A stretch of 19,832 nt of DNA from Chrysochromulina parva (taxonomy: Eukaryota > Haptophyta > Prymnesiales > Chrysochromulinaceae): assembly GCA_002887195.1 (NCBI GenBank), contig PJAB01000847.1, positions 1-19,832 on the forward strand. The letters run 5' to 3'. The notes beneath the pieces are model-generated. The model was given only the letters and a program-made list of their open reading frames with translations. It did no database searches and was not told the DNA's origin. Positions 16,208-19,832 of the stretch are shown here, one piece after another (position 1 is the first letter of the stretch; each line of letters starts with the position of its first letter). Made by a program: the position numbers and the translations under genes.

Positions 16208-17246
16208 TTAATTTGGCGCCAAGCATGGCGCCCATGGCTCCGCACCTGCAGCAGCCTCGGCGGCGGCGACGTAAGTCAGGTGGTCGGAGATGCAGCGCGG
16301 ATGCAGCGCCTCGGCGAGGTGGAGTACGAGGTGCCGTTGCTTGGGCGGCACATCATACGCTTTGCCCCCATGCAAGAAGAGGAGCTTGTAACCCGGGAAA
16401 CCTTGGTACTGATGGAACAAGTCGAGGATCGCCTCGTGCTCGCGCTGCATCTTGTAACTGGTGTTCGCCGCGAAGAAAGAGAGCAGCTTGCGCGAAAACG
16501 AGAGCGGGCAACCGAGCAGCCGAGGCACTATGTCGTTGGCATTCACCACGCTCAGGACGTGTGCGCCAGCCGTCGGGGCGTCGAAGGCGGCCGCGTCGGG
16601 CGTGCCGAAGAAGGCCACAGGCCCTCCGAGGGTGACGATCTGGAGCCGGCCGCCAAAGCCCTTGGGCAGGAAGCCCGCGCCGGCCACGACCTGGGAAAGC
16701 GCGCCGCCGAGCGAGTGCCCGATGATGTAAAGCTCGCCACAGCCGGGAAGGTGCGTCATCAGCGTCGCGTGCAGCGTCGCATCCTCGCGCACGGTGCGCA
16801 GGAAACCGCCGTGACAGCGCACGCCGTTGGGTCCGTACCCAGGCCGGAACATGACGTCGGTGATCACGTCAGTGGGCGACCCGGTGCCGCGGAACACGAG
16901 GAACATGGCCTTGGCCGCGCTGGCGGACCGCCGGCCTTCACACAGGAACCAGACCGCGTGGGTCTCCATGAGCGCCTGATCCTGATAGTGGAGCAGCCGC
17001 GACTCTTGCAGCAGCGTGGCGACTCCGCGCGCTATGGTCTCCGCGCTGTCCACCTTGTACGGCAGGTCGGCTAGCCGCGCGGACAGCAGTGGCAGGTCGA
17101 GCTCGGCAGGAGGGACCACCTTGAGCGCTAGGTTTCGCTCGATGGCGCGAAGGAGGGAGGATACAATGATGTCCTCGGAGCCCAACCAGCCCACAGTTGT
17201 GGACGTAGGAGAGTGGCACGGCTCTTCGCCCGTGTGGGAGGAGAGC
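16208..17246 (-). CDS. Exon 6: class 3 lipase (alpha/beta hydrolase) domain
   Basis: This single exon encodes 345 residues and the stop. Class 3 lipases cleave ester bonds of acylglycerols or related lipids. The order is as expected: LADLPYKVDSAETI helix, MFLVFRGT strand and oxyanion region, CHGGFL, the nucleophile elbow LYIIGHSLGGALSQVVAG, VTLGGPVAFFGT, VVNANDIVPRL, and a late ISDHLTYVAA. In fusion numbering the triad is Ser486, Asp546 and His630. The Pro-rich lid is short and there is no signal peptide or membrane helix, so an intracellular enzyme is likely. The exon is entered through acceptor gtgctcag at 17247, because the frame is closed by TGA just above it and has no early ATG. The stop at 16208 is followed by repeat-rich DNA. 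Confidence 0.85.
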
Positions 17247-18959
17247 CTGAGCACACGAGATGAGAGTGGCACTCAGTGGCACTCCGTGGCTCTCTGAGAG
17301 GCGACCATCATCAGCGGCTCCCACCTGCGCACAAGCTCCGCATGCAGCGAGCCGAGGAGGGCACTCAGGCTAATGAGGCCATCATCAGCGGCAATCACCT
17401 GCGCACGAGCTCCGCGTGCAGCGAGCCGAGGTACGTGGCAAAACTGAGCTTGTCGATCTTGAGCAATCTGCTGGTCATCCACAAGCATTGCCCCGCTTGC
17501 TGGATGAACCTGATGAGCGACACAATCAGTTGCACTCAGAGGCACTCAGTGGCCATCAGTATCAATCAGTAGCCATCATCAACCATCAGGAGCGATCAGG
17601 AGCAATCAGGAGCGATCAGGACATACATGGCATCCGGCTCCTCGTCTTGATGAATGTTGATCTTCTGAGATGGCACCGCGACCGCCTCGGCCGCGTCAGT
17701 GAGCCTCGAGAGCACGCGGTCCGTCAGGCTCCGAAAGATGTCAACGGACCTGATGAGGGAGGCAATCATGCCCAATAAGTACAGGCAAATCAAGCGCAAT
17801 CAAGCGCACTCAGGCTACCTCAGGAAGGCAAAGCGCGATCGGCGCTCGGAGACGGCCGCAGAGTCAGCAACCAGCTTTAACGAAGCTCTGTGCAAGCACC
17901 AGAGCTCGCATTGCACGAAGGTGCGCACCTGTTGAGGGAGGAGGCAATCAAGGAAACCTATTAGTGGCGCCATCGGCCATCACAGCTCACGCTGATGAGT
18001 GGCGCCATCAGTGGCCATCACAGCTCACGCTCGTAAGCACAACTCAAACGCGCGCACGGTCGCATGGCGTTTGCGGTCGTAGATGAGAGTGGCCATCAGT
18101 GGCCATCAGTGGCAATCAGTGGCCATCAGTGGCCATCAGTGGCCATCAGTGGCAATCAGTGGCCATCAGTGGCGCGCACGGTCGCATTGCGCTTGAGGTC
18201 GTAGATGAGCGCCGTTTGGCCGAAAAGGGCATCCGCTTGGATGGTGTCGACTCTCTGCAAAATGGCAAGGGGGGGGGTGAGGGGAGAGGGGCGAGGGGGG
18301 GGGCGATGGGGGGGGCGAGGCGGGATGGGTGCGGCGCAGTGGGACGAGGTGCGGCGGGTGCAGTGGTGCAGTGCGAGAAGATGCGAGAGGGGGGGACGAG
18401 GGGGGAGGAGGTCCGGCTGCGCTCGCCCGCTCGCGTCGCACGCGTCGCTCTCACCTTGCCACCGACGAGCACTTCGAGCGACCCTGACGAAACCCAGTAC
18501 GCGAGGTCGCCGTCGTCGCCCTCGCACAGCACGTCCGTCGAGGCTCCGAAGCTCGCGGGGACCATCGAGTCGGCCACGCGCCCGAGGGTGGCCTCGTCGC
18601 TCCCCTCAAAGGGCGCACAGCGCGAGATCGTCGATGCGCTTCTTCGTCGCCTTGTCTGGGCGCGCGAGCGGATCGACGGCGGCGGGGTCGGCGGCGGCGC
18701 TTGGTAGGTGAAAAGGTGTCTTGGCGTCGTCGCGGTGGGTGGTCGCCGCTCCGACCGTAGTGATCACGCTGCGCTTTAGCGTCGCGAGCTCGAGCTCTAC
18801 CCGCCCGAGCTCGAGCCGTACCCGCCCGAGCTGGCCCGAGGACTCCTGCAGCTGTTCTCTGAGCCACTTCACCTCATCATCCTTTGCGGCGGAGAGGCCG
18901 TCGTGCCAGCTCCGACTCATTCCGTCGCGTCGACGGAAGCTCATGAGCGGCGATGGCAT
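16208..18959 (-). CDS. Six-exon gene: coiled coil, two CNBDs and class 3 lipase (fusion model)
   Basis: I assembled this model from sequence. Exons are 18959-18455, 18254-18180, 17928-17819, 17749-17627, 17509-17399 and 17246-16208. All five introns are GT-AG (200, 251, 69, 117 and 152 nt) and every junction keeps the frame: phases 0, 0, 2, 2, 2, with AG|G or AT|G codons rebuilt. The product is about 653 residues: coiled coil (about 24-62), CNBD-A (about 103-215), shortened CNBD-B (about 228-305), and lipase (about 360-640). The lipase frame has no ATG before the lipase fold, and a stop lies just upstream of its acceptor, so it has to be reached by splicing. One base must be skipped in exon 1 near 18611 to keep the frame. 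The predicted role is a ligand-regulated acylhydrolase. The alternative is two separate genes, which I think is less likely. Confidence 0.7.
17247..17398 (-). other. Intron 5 with duplicated exon 5 end
   Basis: The intron starts gtgattgcc and ends gtgctcag. It holds a 53-bp copy (17305-17357) of the exon 5/intron 5 boundary at 17379-17431, with 48 of 53 bases matching. The copy brings a second GT donor (17324) behind the same LGSLHAELVRR coding end. Using that second donor would put a TGA in frame, so the first donor is required. The 3' part is made of actcagtggc / gtggcactc decamers. Confidence 0.7.
17399..18959 (-). CDS. Exons 1-5: coiled coil plus tandem cyclic-nucleotide-binding domains
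   Basis: Exon 1 starts at ATG 18959 and encodes a Leu/Glu/Arg heptad region (WLREQLQESSGQLGRVRLEL). After the frameshift point it enters CNBD-A: FEGSDEATLGRVADSM (117-132), EGDDGDLAYWVSSGSLEVLV (146-165), then in exon 2 the phosphate-binding cassette FGQTALIYDLKRNATV (179-194). Exon 3 gives VQCELWCLHR and ends at AFLR, the helix linking the domains. In cAMP/cGMP domains the cassette reads FGE; here Glu is Gln181, while Arg190 is kept. Exon 4 (SVDIFRSLTDRVLSRLTDAA) clearly starts CNBD-B, with HQDEEPDAM matching the EGD-x-GD-x-M/FYI strand. Exon 5 jumps to LLKIDKLSFATYLGSL, the domain's last strand and helix, so CNBD-B lacks about 50 residues including its cassette and probably cannot bind ligand by itself. 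A missed exon is an alternative. Confidence 0.7.
17510..17626 (-). other. Intron 4, built from a 10-bp repeat
   Basis: The donor is gtatgt and the acceptor gctcatcag. From 17521 to 17620 the plus strand can be cut into ten successive decamers in one register, most of the form rgcnatcagk: tgcactcaga, ggcactcagt, ggccatcagt, atcaatcagt, agccatcatc, aaccatcagg, agcgatcagg, agcaatcagg, agcgatcagg. Almost the whole intron is thus a degenerate minisatellite. In the sense direction the units read ctgatggcc or ctgattgct, which carry CTGAT. Confidence 0.75.
17750..17818 (-). other. Intron 3, short and decamer-rich
   Basis: At 69 nt this is the shortest intron; it starts gtagcc and ends ctcatcag. In the sense direction it reads as ctgagtgcgc, ttgattgcgc, ttgatttgcc and similar decamers, followed by gattgcctccctcatcag. 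The last block closely matches the end of intron 2 (gattgcctcctccctcaacag), which suggests common descent of the introns. Confidence 0.7.
17929..18179 (-). other. Intron 2 with decamer array and copy of exon 2 end
   Basis: The intron begins gtgcgcgcc and ends cctcaacag. It contains the (ggccatcagt)8 array at 18091-18170, then a 37-bp copy (18051-18087) of the exon 2 end at 18173-18209 with 34 of 37 matches. The copy still reads LIYDRKRHATVRA. A further pair of about 32-bp repeats, agtggcgccatc...ggccatcacagctcacgct, occupies 17963-17993 and 17998-18031. Confidence 0.7.
18091..18170. repeat. Decamer minisatellite (GGCCATCAGT)8
   Basis: Eight tandem 10-bp units are in perfect register. Units 3 and 7 read ggcaatcagt and the other six ggccatcagt. 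The four-unit pattern suggests a higher-order duplication of C-C-A-C. The array lies inside intron 2, between an exon 2 end and its degenerate copy. Confidence 0.95.
18255..18454 (-). other. Intron 1, C-rich
   Basis: The donor is gtgaga after GGCAAG and the acceptor is ccattttgcag. The sense strand is a long C/T-rich tract (the plus strand is G-rich from about 18268 to 18420), serving as an extended polypyrimidine region. Unlike introns 2-5 it shows no decamer repeat. Confidence 0.75.
18606..18614 (-). other. Single-base frameshift at GCC CTT TGA in exon 1
   Basis: The upstream frame reads DDLALCAL and then TGA at 18608-18606. The CNBD continues in the +1 frame, FEGSDEATLGRVADSM, starting TTT at 18610. 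Skipping one base restores a continuous domain. The sequence CTT TGA is the same slippery stop that bacterial release factor 2 genes use for +1 frameshifting. A base-calling or assembly error in the CCCTTT run, or a disabled gene, is the simpler explanation. Confidence 0.7.
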
Positions 18960-19223
18960 ATCAAAATTGCATCCTTGACTTTAATTTGCCGCCGGCAGAG
19001 TTTCGCGCGACCAAAAACAGATTACGCACCTCGCTTCTTTATGGAATTCTGATCATTACTCGAATCGGTTCGATGTCACCCCATCGAGAATGAGGCGAGA
19101 GTCCGCATGCATTCAACACTTTCGAGCGTTTCGAACGTGGAGACTGAAATCCTTGTGTAGCCAGGAAGAGACGGCCGCGTACGCCGTGCCACTCCCCAGC
19201 CCACGCCGACTGGGCACGACCAG
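18960..19223. promoter_or_regulatory. Divergent upstream region
   Basis: These 264 bp separate the minus-strand CNBD-lipase start from the plus-strand gene at the right edge. The part at 18960-19070 is AT-richer than either gene (tgactttaatttgcc, ttctttatggaattctgatc). It probably contains promoters for both genes; no defined box is recognised. Confidence 0.35.
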
Positions 19224-19832
19224 ATGCTTCAACTTGCTCAAGACTTGCTCGTGCCGACGTCGCATCTCTCCGCGCTTCCTTCAACATCACAGCCCTCGCG
19301 CATGCCACGGAGCGCCTCGCTGGCGGCGCTGCCACAGTCGGCGGCGACGAAGGCTGTGAGCCCTTCTCTTGTTATCACCGACATCAGCGGCGGCAACGGC
19401 GGCCTGAGAATGCCGCTGCCGGCAAGGCTCGGTCCACTATCCCCGGTGGCGCCCTTCGACTTCTTCCCGGCAGGCGCGCCGAAGGGCGGCTTCGTCGGCT
19501 TCGGAGGGCATCCCGACTCCGTCGGTCGGCTGCCTACGAGCCCCGACGGCCTGCGCCGCCACGAGGACGGCAGCCTGGCAAGAAATGTGCTGATGCCGAT
19601 CTTGCCGCCGTCGACCGCCGTGGGCCCGCGGGTGGTGCGTGCAGTGGCGAGTGGTGCGATCGATACGATTGGGCCGGTCCACGGGTTTGGAGGGCCGGGG
19701 ATGCCGTACCTAGAGCACCACTCGCTGCTCATGAAGCGCAACCGGTCGCTCGAGATGGCCGTGAAACGGATGGGTGCGGAGCTCTCGCAGTGGCGCGAGG
19801 AGGGGTCGTCGCGCGAGGAGGCGCATCGCTTG
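19224..19832 (+). CDS. Partial hypothetical protein, open at the right edge
   Basis: A frame with no stop runs from 19161 to the window end; the first ATG is 19224, giving 203 codons so far. A second in-frame ATG is at 19302. The N-terminal half is Pro/Ser/Gly-rich (APFDFFPAGAPKGGFVGFGG). The visible C-terminal part turns into a charged helix, LEHHSLLMKRNRSLEMAVKRMGAELSQWREEG, likely the start of a coiled coil. Third positions are GC-rich as in neighbouring genes. A minus-strand frame at 19238-19741 overlaps it, but that frame is low-complexity and closed, so I prefer the plus-strand reading. I recognise no family. The gene is cut by the window, and upstream exons before 19160 are possible. 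Confidence 0.5.
   Translation, partial: MLQLAQDLLVPTSHLSALPSTSQPSRMPRSASLAALPQSAATKAVSPSLVITDISGGNGGLRMPLPARLGPLSPVAPFDFFPAGAPKGGFVGFGGHPDSVGRLPTSPDGLRRHEDGSLARNVLMPILPPSTAVGPRVVRAVASGAIDTIGPVHGFGGPGMPYLEHHSLLMKRNRSLEMAVKRMGAELSQWREEGSSREEAHRL

Noticed and set aside
15782..17074. Plus-strand frame of 430 codons
   Set aside because: It starts in simple repeats and then runs antisense to the lipase exon, which has a full catalytic triad.
18091..18170. CRISPR-like array
   Set aside because: The units are 10 bp with no spacers and lie in an intron of a eukaryotic gene; it is a minisatellite.
19238..19741. Minus-strand frame of 167 codons at the right end
   Set aside because: It overlaps the open plus-strand frame, is Pro/Ser/Gly-rich, and shows no helix or domain; the plus-strand frame has the more gene-like C-terminal part. 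The choice is not certain.
1..19832. tRNA or rRNA genes
   Set aside because: I looked for tRNA-like A and B boxes and conserved rRNA segments by eye and found none that held up; a dedicated covariance-model scan was not possible.

Overview
This window looks like nuclear DNA of a GC-rich eukaryotic alga, most plausibly a haptophyte or another alga with a red-derived secondary plastid. The evidence is very high GC at third codon positions, long single-exon genes without bacterial operon layout, one gene with spliceosomal GT-AG introns, a secreted Ser/Pro-rich protein ending in a Hint domain, a protein with a plastid-type leader, and a CCCTAA-type telomeric tract. The lineage is an inference; no rRNA or other marker gene is present.

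Layout. 1-1357 is gene-free: nested inverted repeats made of GGCCACCACT-like decamers, a second nested hairpin, then a degenerate telomeric tract (723-802). 1358-3427 (-) encodes a secreted proline-rich protein with two Cys modules and a C-terminal Hint domain. 3428-4431 is intergenic and holds one doubtful small ORF. 4432-6399 (-) is a 655-residue disordered protein of unknown function. 6686-7294 (-) is an OsmC-like protein, divergent from 7801-8574 (+), a probable plastid protein built from two homologous modules. 9398-10795 (+) is an Ala-rich coiled-coil protein. 11127-13583 (+) is a Pelle/RLCK-like protein kinase with about 465 residues inserted in its activation segment. 14051-15250 (+) is a phytanoyl-CoA-dioxygenase-like 2OG-Fe(II) oxygenase. 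15251-16207 is repeat-rich intergenic DNA. 16208-18959 (-) is best read as one six-exon gene. A new gene opens at 19224 (+) and runs off the right edge.

The main discovery is the 16208-18959 gene. The exons join in phase to give an N-terminal coiled coil, a cyclic-nucleotide-binding domain (CNBD), a second and shortened CNBD, and a complete class 3 lipase with a Ser-Asp-His triad. This predicts a lipase or acylhydrolase gated by a nucleotide or nucleoside ligand. Introns 2 to 5 of the gene are built largely from one degenerate 10-bp repeat (sense ACTGATGGCC, which carries the branch-point-like CTGAT). Two of them also hold a copy of the preceding exon end together with its 5' splice site. This looks like introns formed or enlarged by minisatellite expansion. 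One caveat is a single-base frameshift in exon 1 at a CTT TGA sequence.

The other genes show no operon-like link. Lipid-related functions (lipase, PhyH-like oxygenase) and a peroxide-related one (OsmC) occur in the same window, but nothing in the sequence ties them together.
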